The translations under genes were made by a program, and so were the position numbers. From Beaufortia kweichowensis (lineage: Eukaryota > Chordata > Actinopteri > Cypriniformes > Gastromyzontidae): a stretch of DNA of 64,000 nucleotides. The stretch lies in NCBI GenBank assembly GCA_019155185.1, contig CM032798.1, positions 4,725,501 to 4,789,500 on the forward strand, written 5' to 3'. Each line of letters begins with the position of its first letter. Positions within the stretch are counted from its first letter, which is position 1. Positions 19,997 to 32,426 of this stretch are shown piece after piece. Below the pieces are notes generated by a model. The model made no database searches, was not told the DNA's origin, and saw only the letters and a program-made list of their open reading frames with translations.

Positions 19997-20466
19997 TCAG
20001 TGAGAAGCAGTGCAACAAAAAAAAACTGTTAAAATGACTGTAACGTCACACAAAGCTGAGAAGAAGGGGTGCAACAAAGACGAAAATGTGTGCAAAAAAA
20101 TAAGGCGGTTCTTCACCAAGTCCTCATCACCGCAAGAACCAGTGCAACAAAGAAAAAAATGTGCATAAAACAAAACATACATGTGCAATACTAAATAAAC
20201 CAAATATATAAATGAAACTATTGTGTTTTATTTCATTGATGCTTACATTATTTGTAATTTAAATGTGATTTTTGAGTTTTCTGTTCTTCCCCCGAAACTC
20301 CCAAAAGACTCCATATTGAATACAGTATTGTAATTATCAAAGATCTTGACAAGACCTTCAACTAATCATTTATAAAATGTCTTTTCAATGTTGCTTTTCA
20401 CAATTACACTTAACCAAATACTATTCTTGCTTTTCTTTGTGATCTTCTCCTTTAAATCAACATAAA
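19997..20466 (+). repeat. Copy C 3' UTR and truncated unit flank
   Basis: Diverged A-rich 'gtgcaacaaagaaaaaaatgtgcataaaac' repeats, AATAAA at 20194-20199, then about 250 bp matching unit A's flank (9950-10205). The similarity ends near 20466 at an A-run, which marks the right edge of the tandem array. Confidence 0.75.
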
Positions 20467-20499
20467 TCAGTGAAAAAAAAAAAAAAACCTTCCTTCCTC

Positions 20500-20665
20500 T
20501 ACAGGTATTTATCTAGCACTGCACAACATTGTAAACTTACTAAAGCACTTCTTGGTACTATTGCTGCCGCTTTTGATGTATCGCTTCTTTGTCTCCTAAT
20601 ATTTGTAAGTCGCTTTGGATAAAAGCGTCAGCTAAATGCCTAAATGTAAATGTAAATGTAAATAA
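20500..20665 (+). mobile_element. SINE (3' part)
   Basis: 'cctaatatttgtaagtcgctttggataaaagcgtcagctaaatgcc' followed by a (taaatg)n tail. The same 'ttgtctcctaatattt' junction recurs at 44130, so both belong to one subfamily. Confidence 0.75.
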
Positions 20666-21661
20666 ATGCTCCTTTTTGCAATGTGTTTTAATAATACTTG
20701 ACCTTTTCTGTTCATATATTCTGCTTATTGTAAAACAAAGTTTTAAAGGCAATTCACCTGACCTGCATGTTTTCAGATTGTGAGGGAAAATGGTGTATAC
20801 TGAGGAGAACTACACAACAGAGAACATGCAAACTCCACTTAAGAAAACATCAACTCCTCACCCAGGCCAGCCGGAGCTTCAACCAGAAACCTTTTTGCGG
20901 TGAGACAACATGTAACAAACATTTACAGTTCCTAATCAATGACAGGTGTTGAAAAGCTTTTTTTTGGTACTCCATGTACAGTATATGCATAACTTGACAT
21001 AGCTAATTTATAAAAATGACAAATAAACATAGTACTAAATTTAGTTTTATTATCAATATCTTTTGCATAGATTAGTATAGCTTCAAAGGATATACAAGAA
21101 CGATTGAGAGTTGTCTTCTATGTTGAGGACCAAAGTTGTGCACATCACACTTCAAACATTTGGAAATTGCATCAAAACCAATGACATTTTGTCAGGGTAT
21201 ACTACAACATTATGAACAAACACATCCATCACATTTCCTACGGGCTACAGAAAAATGACACAACATACATCCATTTTGATTTTTCACAGCGAAAATTAAA
21301 ACAGCATCCATGTTATTTGACCTATTTAACACATAACCAGAGATGTAAACAAATCTGTGCTTCTGCACATTATATCAATACATGGCTTAAAAAGTACAGT
21401 TTTCCAGTCTGTCACTGAAAAAATACACAGGGTTCCTACACATTTTACCATTTTGTAATTTTGAGATTTTATTCATATCCATGACTTGACTTAAATGTTT
21501 GAAAAACAAACTCAATTTCAACATTTTCTGATATTTCCAGATTTAGCATAAGCACTGGAACCTAAATACGTTGGAAGAAAAAGTTGATTTTACAAATTGT
21601 GCCAGTTGAAAACCGTTCCTTCATTTATTGGTGAGAACCTCGAAAAGGTTCATCTTCATGT
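20666..21661. other. Intergenic, including arl6ip5 3' UTR (minus strand)
   Basis: AT-rich. Read on the minus strand, 21661 downward is the arl6ip5 3' UTR, with AATAAA-type signals (tttatt on the plus strand) near 21465 and 21040. Short ORFs at 20767 and 21212 look accidental. Confidence 0.5.
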
Positions 21662-23271
21662 TCACTCCTTGAGTTTACTCTCCAGAAATTCTTGAATCTT
21701 ACTGAGATTCTCCTCTTGTTGCCCCAGTGCTTCAAGTATGATACTCATGGGGGATTTTTTGAGTCCTGCACTTTCCATCTTATTCTCCAGTTTGTTTTTC
21801 ATGTTTCGGAGGCGGAGCGATGCATGCGCGAAGATCACTGAAATGCAAAATGACAAAGCATGTCAAATTCCCAAATTTGTTTGAATTAATCCTCTATGTT
21901 AGTTATAATCCAAATTACATTGTAGTTATTTAATGCAGAATGTTATTTGATGCAGAATGTCTACTGCATTTCATTTACATAGGTTTTTACTTCTGAAGAT
22001 AAGTACTGAAGTGTATATGATAATGATATTTTTTATAGGAAACTTACAGAGAAGTGGGAGCTTGATTCCAAACAGGAACACCATAACTCCACCAAAGAGC
22101 GACATGAGGAGGTAACTCACCACCATGATTAGGAAAACAAATAAGGTAGGGTTTTCCTTCTTAAAACTCTTGATTATTGCCTTGTTCTCTGCTGCCCATA
22201 CAGAGCCAATGAAGACTGCTGCAACCACTGCTCCACCTGTGAACATGCCTATAGGGTTCAAGAACCTGTGGACAGAGATACATATACAGTGCATATATGT
22301 GTAGATGATATACAGTGACTGGAGGTTAATAAGACTGCTGTGAAATCGTGTTGATTTGACTTTTAAATGCATTATAAGAAAAAACCTTTGTCAATGGTGA
22401 CACCTACTGGGTATAACATGTAAATACAATACAATATTGCTGACCATAGACAACAAGAAAATCTGGTATCTTTTTGTTTTAACTTCAGTACTTAAAAACA
22501 TACAGCATGCACGAATGGTAGATAAGATAACAAGACTGACACTTTTATCAGAACTAACTATCATACTGAATGTATAAAGTCAAAGCAACCATAGGTGTAG
22601 TTCATTATTCATGTTCACTATGAACAAAAATTGACATAATTACACAAAGTTTGATAAACTATAAGGTGTCCAAACAAATATATTCTTATTTTAAACATCA
22701 TGTATTCTGTTTAGTAAATAAACACCACTTGGCTTGATATTTTGGCATCTACTGCAATGGTTAGCAACTGGTTTTAACTTTACACTAAATCCCCAGACAC
22801 AGACTGGCCCTCCAGATTACAGACACAGCTGTCCAGATATACATAGATAGACATGACCTCATGTCCTAAATTGGGTATAAAACATCCTATAACCTGAGCA
22901 TATGAAAAAGCTAGTGTTAATTATCTTATTTACAATATTCAGACAGTGAGTTTCTATACAGACTTAATAGTCAACATTACTTGGCGTTTAAAAGTGTCAC
23001 TCAAGACATTTTTGAAATCTGTTGAAACTAATTTACAGGTAAATCCCACATTATGCACACATAAATTATCAAGTTTATCGACTAGCACTTACCCTACAAG
23101 CAGGAAAACAACGATCGCCATCAGCAGATAGTTTGTCTGATAGTACAAAAGATTGCTGACTACTCTGTTGTTCCATTTTGTCAAATCACTCAGGTCTGGT
23201 TTTGCGAAGCGCTCTGAACCGGGAAAGAAATCATCCCAGGATCTAATAGGAGCGATCTCCACTTTAGCCAT
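21662..23271 (-). CDS. arl6ip5: PRA1 family protein 3 (ARL6-interacting protein 5)
   Basis: Three exons on the minus strand: 23271-23093, 22265-22048 and 21837-21662, all with GT/AG borders and matching phases, give 190 residues (human about 188). From family knowledge this is an ER membrane protein that regulates trafficking of glutamate transporters and PRA1/Rab-type cargo. The N-terminus carries the family sequence IRSWDDFFPGSERFAKPD. Four hydrophobic segments follow in two hairpins (LLMAIVVFLLVG, GGAVVAAVFIGSVWAA, FVFLIMVVSYLLMSLFGGVMVFLFG), then the LRLRNMKNKLENK coiled C-terminus ending in ESKLKE. In human it is close to FRMD4B, as here. Its start is head-to-head with trnt1. Confidence 0.93.
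22266..23092 (-). other. arl6ip5: arl6ip5 intron 1
   Basis: Intron of about 830 bp. I see no element or RNA gene in it. Confidence 0.7.
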
Positions 23272-23640
23272 TAAATTATTCTAACTGGCCAGGAGCTCGT
23301 GTGCAGCTGTCAACACGTACGTATCACTTCCTCACTCTCGCGATATCGTGTTGGTTTATATGGGAGGTAAATCGTAAACAAACCTTAAAGTTCGAATGTT
23401 TTAAGACTTTATACAATCAACTAGACGGCCTATAATATTACAGATATTTTTAAAAATAATTTACTGTCTGATTAAATTAGGTTCCTAAACATTCCTAAAC
23501 ACAACGTGTGGGCGGGGCTAATAAATGACCAATCAGCCATCTCTTTTGCTTACGTATGCGTTCCGGAAATGCTGTGCGTGCGTGGCTCCGCCCACCTTTA
23601 CTGTCATGGCTGAACGTGGTGCAGTCAGGTAGTTCTTCGG
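23272..23640. promoter_or_regulatory. Shared divergent promoter of arl6ip5 and trnt1
   Basis: About 330 bp separate the arl6ip5 ATG (23271, minus) from the first trnt1 exon (around 23606). The interval contains an ETS-like 'cacttcct', a TCTCGCGA motif at about 23336, a GC box (gtgggcgggg, about 23508), a CCAAT box (gaccaatcag, about 23527) and CpGs, but no TATA box. This is typical of a bidirectional housekeeping promoter. Confidence 0.65.
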
Positions 23641-23895
23641 TTTCTTCAGGTGAACAGATATATAGTGTTTAATTTAACATCTAACGCGTTGTTGTGCCTA
23701 TTTACTATTTGCATTTATAGTCGCTGTTAGTTTATATAATTTTACGGGGCGCCGGGCCGTATATTCAAAGACTATTTTGCAATCGTTTACGTTTGACTAA
23801 TCGTGTTATTATCTATGAATGAGCGTTGGTTATTTGACATGAGATATTTGTAGAGATGCTGATCTCACCTGCTGTTTGTTGCTGTAGTATTACAG

Positions 23896-26374
23896 ATGTG
23901 GGTTAGATTACTTCTGCGTCCCACGCTGATCAACCGAGTTCATCTCACGTGGAGTCTGAGGTCATTATTCACCATGCAACTAAAAACTAAAGAGTTCAAG
24001 TCTTTATTCAGCGAGGGGCTTGTTGGCCTTGCGGGTAAGCTCACTATATATTCATTTCAAATGTCACAGACAATTAATGTAATAGTTAGGCAAAAAAAGA
24101 ACTGTAGTGGTACAGTATCATAATAGTATGGTGCACTGATATGCTGTGTCACTTAGCGTGTGGACACAGAAAAATGTTTTGTGGCCATTGGCCATTTGTT
24201 TGCTTTTCTATCGTTTTCCAGTCCAAATCATCCATGTAATGTCCAGACAATGAATTAAATTAATATTAGTAAAATTAGTAGTTGTCTTACAAGCCTTTGA
24301 AATCAGCAGGTCTTTAATCTCAATTTATACAACAATCATCTTTTCAATTCCTTAGAAATATTTCAAAAGAATCAGTTTGAGCTGAGGATTGCAGGAGGTG
24401 CGGTGCGGGACCTCCTGTCAGGAAAACGACCTGAAGATGTGGATTTTGCCACAACAGCCACACCGGAGGAGATGAAAAGCATGTTTCAGGCAGCAGGAAT
24501 CAGGATGATCAATAACAAAGGGGAGAAACATGGAACCATCACTGCCAGGGTAAAATGCAGCTGTTTGAATTATATATCCTTGCTGAGTGTGTCTTTATTT
24601 GCATACAAACTTGGCTGTATTTCTGTGTTTATACTTTTGTTTTGTAGCTTCATAATGAGAACTTTGAGGTGACCACCTTGCGAGTGGACGTACAGACCGA
24701 TGGACGGCACGCGGAGGTGGAGTTTACCACTGACTGGCAAAAAGATGCTGAGCGAAGAGACCTCACCATTAACTCAATGTTTTTGGGTCAGAGGCTGTTG
24801 AATAAATGCGTTATCTAAATTTCACCTTAATGAACAAGTTTGATGTACAGAATTTAAAACATTTGTGTGTTTTCAATTTGTGTCTTTTCAGGGCTAGATG
24901 GGACTTTATATGATTATTTCCAGGGATATGATGACCTCAAGGACAGAAGGGTACGGTTTGTAGGCAGCGCTTCACTAAGGATCCAGGAAGACTATCTCAG
25001 AATTCTTAGATATTTCAGGTACTTTCTGTAACTATAGACTTGGGATATAGTTTTAATTCTCAAAAAAGAAACTCATAATTGAATCAAATATCCAATTTAT
25101 GTGTTTTGACTAAGTTATTAAAATAATTGGTTCATAATAGTGATTTGTTTGTTGTTTGTTTTTGCACATTGATATTTAAATGTCCCATTTTTTTATCTGT
25201 TGTGTACTGTTTGCACTGGCTCTAGATTCTACGGACGGGTGGCAACTGAACCTGGACGACATGAACCTGAAACTTTGGAGGCAATAAGAGACAACGCCAA
25301 AGGATTGGCTGGTATCTCTGGAGAGAGGATTTGGGTGGAACTGAAAAAGATGGTTGTTGGAAATCATGCTGACCATCTGCTGGAGCTCATCTATGAATTG
25401 GGTTTGGCTCAGTACATAGGTGAGACACAAGTATTGTATTGACACAAGTAACAAGAATGTGATATTTTTTTGTAGAGGTTGTAGTAAAAACTTGTTGTGT
25501 GTTACTTGCAGGTCTTCCAGTAGATGGCAGTGTAGGAGAGATGAAGCAGTTCTGGCAAAGGGCATGTGGTATCTCTTCTAAACCCATGACTGTCTTGGCC
25601 AGTCTGTTTCGAAGACAGGAGGATGTAGAAAAACTAGATTTGCGACTAAAGGTTTCCAAAGAAGAAAAAACCCTTGGACTTTTCCTGGTTAAATACAGAC
25701 GAGACCTTGTTAAAGGTCGAGACGAACGTGACAGCCTTAAGCCCTACACAGATTTCATTATTGATGTATGTATATTCTTTTTCTGAGCTCCCTGTCTAAT
25801 GTTTAATGTATTGCTATTAAGTTTCAAGATATTAGTTGTTGTACTTGAAAAGAATTGTCTTTAAATTGTCTTTAAAAACTAAATTAATGTGGAAGACCCA
25901 TTTTATGCTTCAACAGTTATATTCAATTTTTGTAGTTGATCACAGTTGAGAAAATATTTTTGTCGGTCTTAGGAATGCCACCAATCAATTTGTTTTGATA
26001 TTGATATTTTAACACTGTTATTGACATCCGTTGATGTTTATATTCCCTACATAAATACAGAGAATACAGTAAATGCTCTTAAAATTGAGCATGAATTATA
26101 ATTTATTTCATTTTGTTTATTGCAGTCTCGAGAACTGGACTCCAAGAGTAAAGTACTGGAGCTTCTGAAGTATCAGGGAGAAAAGAAGCTCTTTGATGAG
26201 CTTAGCAGCTGGTCCATCCCCCATTTCCCGGTCAGTGGGCATGACTTACGCAAGCTGGGTATCACCTCAGGTAAAGAGATTGGCACCACCCTTCAGGAGC
26301 TCAGGGACACGTGGAAAAAGAGCCGCTATCAGATGAGCAAAGAGGAACTCTTGGCAACTCTCAGCAGATCGTGA
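23896..26374 (+). CDS. trnt1: CCA tRNA nucleotidyltransferase 1, mitochondrial/cytosolic
   Basis: Coding exons 23896-24034, 24356-24549, 24648-24786, 24892-25018, 25226-25419, 25512-25765 and 26126-26374 join in phase to 431 residues (human 434). The enzyme adds the CCA end to tRNAs. The nucleotidyltransferase core is complete: GGAVRDLL, then the metal-binding D-x-D in PEDVDFATTATP, followed by MINNKGEKHGTITAR, EFTTDWQKDAERRDLTINSM (motif C region) and EDYLRILRYFRF. The N-terminus is basic and hydrophobic (WVRLLLRPTLINRVHL), fitting a mitochondrial presequence. A second Met (MQLKTKEF, codon 27) could give the cytosolic form, as known in human. A noncoding first exon at about 23606 has a short upstream ORF (MAERGAVR) that ends out of frame. 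Poly(A) signal AATAAA is at 26440. Confidence 0.96.
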
Positions 26375-27963
26375 TATGAGACTATGTGCTAGTGAACTGA
26401 ACATATATAGCACACACATGCTATAACACTGGTAAGAGGAATAAAAACCATGTGTGTATTTATTTTATTTGTACTTATTTTGTTCTGTGACTCACAGATT
26501 CAAAGTTGCATAGGTTTGAGGATTTTCTAAGTTGCTATGGGTGCTATATTGGTTGTTTGTAGGCTTTTTATTTAAATGATTTTCAGGATGCAGAGAATGT
26601 TGTTGCCAATACAAACAAAGTTCTGGGATCCAGAGGCATTGCAAAAAAAAGTTCTGTTAACCTATGAAGTTCACCGTTTTTTCTCTGTAAAAGGTTTGAC
26701 AGATCGTCTTCTGCAAGTTGAGTGTTGCAAAGATGCGAAGTTCATTTTGTTTATTTAATACAGGATTTTGCCCTTTCGTAATTACAGTAAAGGATGTAAT
26801 TCTGCCTCTGATGAGATAGGCTCACTCTTGTGAATCCGTAGCCATGGTTTCATTATGAAGAAAAATTATGTTCCTCTTGTCAACAGTTCATGGTTGTTAG
26901 AAGGTTATGTAACCGTCTCTTCAGGTGTTTACTTTGAAATAAAGTAGCACGCATCCCTTCTTACAGTCTCATAATGTTCATGATATATAAGATTCCTTAT
27001 GTTATAAGGACAATAAATTGTATTTATTGTCATTAATACTTATTTTTCTAAATTCACAACTTTTGAAACCCCATCCACACATCCATCAGTAACACTTAAT
27101 GGACACATGTACTGTTGAAAATTATGTGGTTTGTAGATGTAAGAACACTGGATAAAAACTGGTCAATTGCCACAAAATTGTTCAGTCCTAAAAAGAGATT
27201 TCCAGTAACTGAGTGACAGGAAAATCAATCTTGTTTTAAGAATTTCATGCTCTTTTGGTTTCAAACAATCTTCAGTTTATCTTAAAAAGGTGTTTAATGT
27301 AAACTGTGATCTCAAAATTGTTTCAAATGCATGTGACAAGGTCAAATTAATTATATGTAAACAAGTTTTCTAACATGTTTTTCACCATTCGACATAAAAG
27401 TGGCATTCGTAAAAAGACACTTGATGTTTATAAGAATTACAACAGTTTGCAGGTGTACTCTTGTGATATATTTTCAAACACTTTTCTTTAGTGGACAAAA
27501 GTTAAATAATAATGTTAAAAACATTAAAACAAAGTTGCTTCAAAGATTTTTGGTTATAAAATGCCAAGCTGTTAAAAAACAACAAAACACCACTGAGATT
27601 GTATTAATTGTAATTGTATTGGGTTTTGGATACTGTATTGGTCACTTTTAGTAATGTTTTGGGTTTTTTTAGTGAAATGTGAACTGGTAAAAGGCAACCA
27701 ATAATGCACAATTAATTTTATAATGGTTTTAATTGTAAAGATCTAATGGCTCCAAATGATTTTTAAAATGAAAACCATTCAAATTTGTATTGCGTTAGCA
27801 GGGATTTGAAGGTTATGAATTATAGCCAACATGTAATCGCATGTGCTCAGACAGAGAATCATTTGTCTTTTAATCCAGAACCACCTCACCAGCACCTTTA
27901 GTTATGGCATCTTGAGTGCGTAACTGGTCATGAAAAAGCCCCTCCTTCTGTCATCCAAACTTG
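26375..27963. other. trnt1 3' UTR and intergenic
   Basis: AATAAA at 26440 and GAAATAAAG near 26938 are candidate 3' ends. The rest is AT-rich with chance ORFs (26576, 27400). No repeat or gene is recognised. Confidence 0.5.
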
Positions 27964-27972
27964 CATATAAAA
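27964..27972 (+). promoter_or_regulatory. TATA box of V2-type receptor gene
   Basis: 'catataaaa' about 110 nt before ATG 28076, at a plausible distance from a start site near 27995. Confidence 0.5.
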
Positions 27973-28075
27973 CCTCAAGTCTTCACTGACAATCATATAC
28001 ATCAAGTGGGAATACTGTGAGTTTTGCACGCAGAAGGACTGCATTCACCCAACATGAACTTTTATTTGATTTAAC

Positions 28076-29533
28076 ATGCGCCAGAGAGGATCGTCAAATA
28101 TTTCGTCTAAAATGCTTTTATTTCTTTTGAACTCAAGCAACGCAAGCTTTGAGATGGAAGCGACAGGAGATCAGCCTCGAGACGAGCATCTGGCGCAAAT
28201 AGAAATCGCGCTGCTCAGCGTTATATTTCTATGCGCGGTGATGCTGAATTTCGGGTTGCTGCTGGCGCTGTGGAGGAGGAAGCAGCAGATGTCTCGGATG
28301 CGCGTTTTTGTCACGCACCTCTGTCTGGCGGACCTGGTGGTCGCCTTCTTCCAGGTGTGTTCTCAGCTCATGTGGAAGTTAACGGACCGCTTTCTCGGTC
28401 CCGACCTGGTATGCCGCTCGGTCAAGTATCTCCAGGTCGTGGGTATGTTTGCATCCACTTACATGATAGTTGTGATGACTGTGGACAGATATCAAGCGGT
28501 GTGCAACCCCATGGTGACTTTCCAGAGAAGGCGTGCGCGCTGGAACCTTCCCGTGTGCGTGGCGTGGGCCGTGTCTTTTATTTTTAGCATCCCGCAAATC
28601 TTTATTTTCTCCCGGGTTCAGATCGCCCCGGGTGTCTATGACTGTTGGGCAGAGTTTATTCAGCCGTGGGGACTTAAAGCGTACGTGACTTGGACGACAT
28701 TGATGATATTCGTGCTGCCTATTATAACGGTCATGGTGTGCCAGGTGCGCATTTGCCGTGCGCTCCAGATCAACGTCTATATAAAAACGCAGCAACGGGG
28801 AGAAGACGCGAGCTCGAACCCTCTTTCCTCCAGGGCCAGCAACGTGGTGTCTGTGTCCAAGTCTCGAAAAAAGACGGTAAAGATGACGGTGGTTATCGTC
28901 ATGACTTACATCATTTGCTGGGCTCCGTTTTTTACGGTGCAACTGTGGTCTGTATGGGACGCCTCCGCTCCCACTGAAAGTAAGTGGAAGAAACATATCA
29001 AGATGATCTTATACACTATTGTTATGGTGTTATTTGTAGTAAAACCATAGTAACCACAAATTAACAATAGTTCTACGACTGCAACCATAGTATTGTAATA
29101 AAAGCATGGGTATAGAAATGGTAGTCAAACATATCTATACGTTTACTGCAATAAATCCAGGGTTATTTCTTTCTAAGGGATGAACAAGTTTTGCTCTCTA
29201 TTTTTATATTCCTTCTTTGTTGTGATGTTAAGCACAGCAATATGTAATGTTTGTGCAACGTTTACATTGTTAGAACGTGACCAAATGTGATTTTGTGTCC
29301 TAACCTACATTTATTTTATTTCAGACGCGACCTTTACCATCCTCATGCTACTGGCAAGCCTAAACAGCGTTGCCAATCCCTGTATCTACCTGCTGTTTAC
29401 CGTGAAGTTGTCCAAACCTTTAGGGTTTCTCCTGTGCATGGAGCACACAGACGTGAAGGAGTCCTTGCCTGAGGAAGCCACAGTGGTCAGCTCCCTGTAC
29501 ATGAGCTTTAAAAGCCCCTCAGACATACGGTGA
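28076..29533 (+). CDS. Vasotocin/vasopressin V2-type receptor (V2B/V2C-like)
   Basis: Two exons, 28076-28979 and 29325-29533, joined at a phase-1 intron just after TM6, a position known in this receptor family, give 370 residues. It is a class A GPCR of the nonapeptide hormone group. Shared motifs are HLCLADLVVAFFQV (TM2), VKYLQVVGMFASTYM (TM3), DRY at 137-139, DCWAEFIQPWG (ECL2), a Cys113-Cys190 pair, and CWAPFFTVQLWSVWD (TM6). TM7 reads NPCIY where relatives have NPWIY. DRYQAVCNPM and ARWNLPV are closer to V2 than to oxytocin or V1 receptors, so Gs/cAMP coupling is expected by family. The N-terminus has sequons NIS, NSS and NAS. The C-tail is short, with one Cys and Ser-rich. Later in-frame Mets (residues 13 and 27) are alternative starts. 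The exact teleost subtype cannot be fixed here. Poly(A) signal AATAAA is at 30138. Confidence 0.9.
29005..29135. repeat. Palindromic repeat in receptor intron
   Basis: 'tgttatttgtagtaaaaccatagtaaccacaaattaac' and 'ccatagtattgtaat' resemble an interspersed 'ccatggtatttgtagtaaaaccatgg' repeat that I recall as common in cyprinids. Identification is from memory of the pattern. Confidence 0.4.
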
Positions 29534-29734
29534 AAAAGAAACAGCACTAATACAAAGTACACTCGAAATACCGTGTAAATATCGTGGCATATGAATATGT
29601 AATCGTTCAGTAGTATGGTGATGCCACAGTACTTTAAAGTAAAGAATGAAAATCTTAAAACACCAAACTAAAGATTCGCCCCTAAAGTGCCAAATAGATT
29701 TGCAAATTTAGAATTAATTAAAAATGAAGTTTCT

Positions 29735-29845
29735 CTTAGCTCAGTTGTGCTTACTCCAAGGACAACACATACAGATAAAATGTATACTTTAGATGAACTA
29801 TAAGTCACTTTGTATTAAAGAGTCTGCCAATGTGTTAATATAAAT
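29735..29845 (+). mobile_element. SINE, decayed
   Basis: 'ttagctcagttg' (A box), 'ggacaacacatacagataaaatgtatac' and tail 'tataagtcactttgtattaaagagtctgcc' follow the common cyprinid SINE order. It lies in the receptor 3' UTR. Confidence 0.6.
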
Positions 29846-32426
29846 GTACAGTAAAGTTTACTCCCTGCTTTACGATCATGTTAGAATGTCATTTATAAAC
29901 TGTCATTTATAGTATTTGTTTGTCATTTCTTACAAACTGTATGATACAAAAGAAGCATCTTTGGTGTTCAAATTTAAAGGATGTAAATACACAAAGGTTA
30001 CATTAATATAATAATATTTTATTGTTATTTCATTTGTTAATATTGAGACCAATAGTCTCAATTTGGCACCAAATGAGGTTAAAATTACAGTACTGTTATG
30101 AAAATGTTGTTACTGTGCATCTGTAAATAGTGTTGTCAATAAAGTGCTTTAATATACACCTTTGATTGGCATTGAAATTAACTGTGGCATGATAAAATGT
30201 GCAAACATAAATGATACCCTTTTAAAGCTGCAATGAAAGTGAATTATTCTAAGCATAAATACATACTGTGTTAACCTGATTTTCACAGCAGAAATTGTTT
30301 TTATTTTTAGATATGAGATATTTTTTCAAACATTTTTTAAGTCTTAATTTTTTTTATTTGAGGTATTTTTATAAATTACAGTAACAGTAACATTGACATT
30401 AACAGTTCATTGTTATGAAAATTTGTCAAATATTTCTTAGACCTTTCCATCAATTTCTATGAAATATTGAAGTAAATACGGAAATATCATAGGTGACAGT
30501 TAACAGGTTAAAGTCACTAGACATTCAAAGCATGAATATACAGCATTAGTTTCATCTCATTAAACTGACTGGATACCTAAAAGATAAGTGGTATTTATAT
30601 TGTAATTTGCTGTCGGAAGGAAGGATATTTATCAGCATCTGTGATGCATAATGGTAATGCAAAAGATGATATAAAACATTGTTTTTACAGCACTTGCCTT
30701 TTATGAAGTAGTCATTTAGGATTTAGTAAAATCTGAAAATCTGTCGTTGATCAAAATTGAAAGAATCGATTAAAAATGAAATCGGGAGCATGTTGTACAG
30801 TCACTTTCCTCTTCACTCGCTTTAGAGCTTTGTGTTGAACTGACTTTAGTCAAGGCTGACTTTGGCCTGCTGTAAAGCTTTGAGTACTGTTAGCATTGAG
30901 TGGTAGAATGTCAAACACACACGGTTGATGTAATGCATTTGTTAAATAAAGTGTATTTTTTCTGGCTTTAGGTAGCTCTTGGCAGTGCTGCGTATAAACC
31001 AAACACACTTTTAAGCCACCATTTATTCCTTTCCTTACCTTACATTTCCATTGATCTACGACATAATAAGCTTTTTAATAGACAGTTTGATGACATAGAT
31101 GTTCCTGACCTACTTTTCAATGTAAAGATTAAGAAGGTAGCCTATGCGTTCAAAGTAGTTTGCTGGTAGGTCAAATGATTAGGCGATAAAAAATCAAAAA
31201 TGCTAATGTTTAGAAATGTGAAAAATAGAGGCACACATCATAATGTTAGATGGACCCCCTAATAGATACGGGTGAACACAGTGACTCATCTTTCTGGTTA
31301 GAATGCACATCTGGAAAATAGGTCAAAGAAGACGTTTTCCCTAGTAGGCCTATATTTTTGCACACAGAGATGCTGTAACAGTGTGTCAGTGTTATATATG
31401 AGTTCATTCAAACATGAAAATCATCATTTACTCAGCTTTGTGTTGTGGCAAACTGAAATGTTCCTTTCTTTGATGGAACACAAACAGATCCTTCTTTGAT
31501 TTGCAATGAGTCTTTTAAGCTTTAAATAGGATACAAAGGCATAAAAAAAACTTTTGCTTTTAGTCATACATAAGTACCATGTTACACAAAAATCATATAT
31601 GATATATATATATATATATACTATATGGTTTTGTACACCTTTTTTAAATGTAATGGCACAATTAGTTTTCTGTCTAGGTCCACTGACTGCAGACTTCAAA
31701 AACAGCATGTGTAAAACGTCTTGAAGGTAAAGCCAGACAAGTTACAAAATGTTAAATCGATTTCCTATTTTGGAAAAGCAAGCATGGGTCAGAATGTATT
31801 TGTGTTGCACAGGTAGTTCTGTGAACTGTTTTGAACACATCTCAGTTTGACTCATGAATCATGACTACTTTCAGAGCTGTTGTAGGAGGGCATGAGGAAA
31901 TATTTCCACTGAGTTTATCAATAAAGCTTTTGATGTGGATTTTATATACTTTTCCAAATTGATGTTTACCAATGGAGATGTCTTACATAATGTGACTGCA
32001 GCAGGATCGTATGTTACGTAATATAAACTGACGACATAAGCTAATCCTTTAAAAGTTGTGTGGAAAAGTTTGCGTAAATGGTTGACATTACAAACTCAGA
32101 GTTAAGTTGTTGTTAATGTTACCTCTGGTGGAATAATTGCAATTACTGAGCAGACACTCAAATATTAAAACCGCCTTCTCCGATAATATAAACATTGTAT
32201 TAATTGACGAAAAAATACTGATATGTGGTCAGGCATTACGAAAGGGTGTTCCCTTGTGGTTCAGAAAGGAGTCAGACATTAATTCAAGGTTGGAAAACCT
32301 TTCCAAAAGGTGTCATACCAATGTAAATAAAAATCACACTGAAAAATAAACCTCATGTCTGAGAAAAATGTGGACTGTAGAAGTAAAACTATGCAAATTC
32401 TACCTGATCTGACCCTCAACAATCAC
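29846..32426. other. Receptor 3' UTR end, then gene-free sequence
   Basis: Receptor poly(A) signal AATAAA at 30138-30143. Beyond it the sequence is AT-rich, with a (TA)n microsatellite at 31603-31621. No exon is recognised. Confidence 0.5.

Noticed and set aside
23606..23631. Upstream ATG as the trnt1 start
   Set aside because: After splicing, its frame meets a stop within the next exon. The ATG at 23896 gives the family N-terminus and a mitochondrial presequence.
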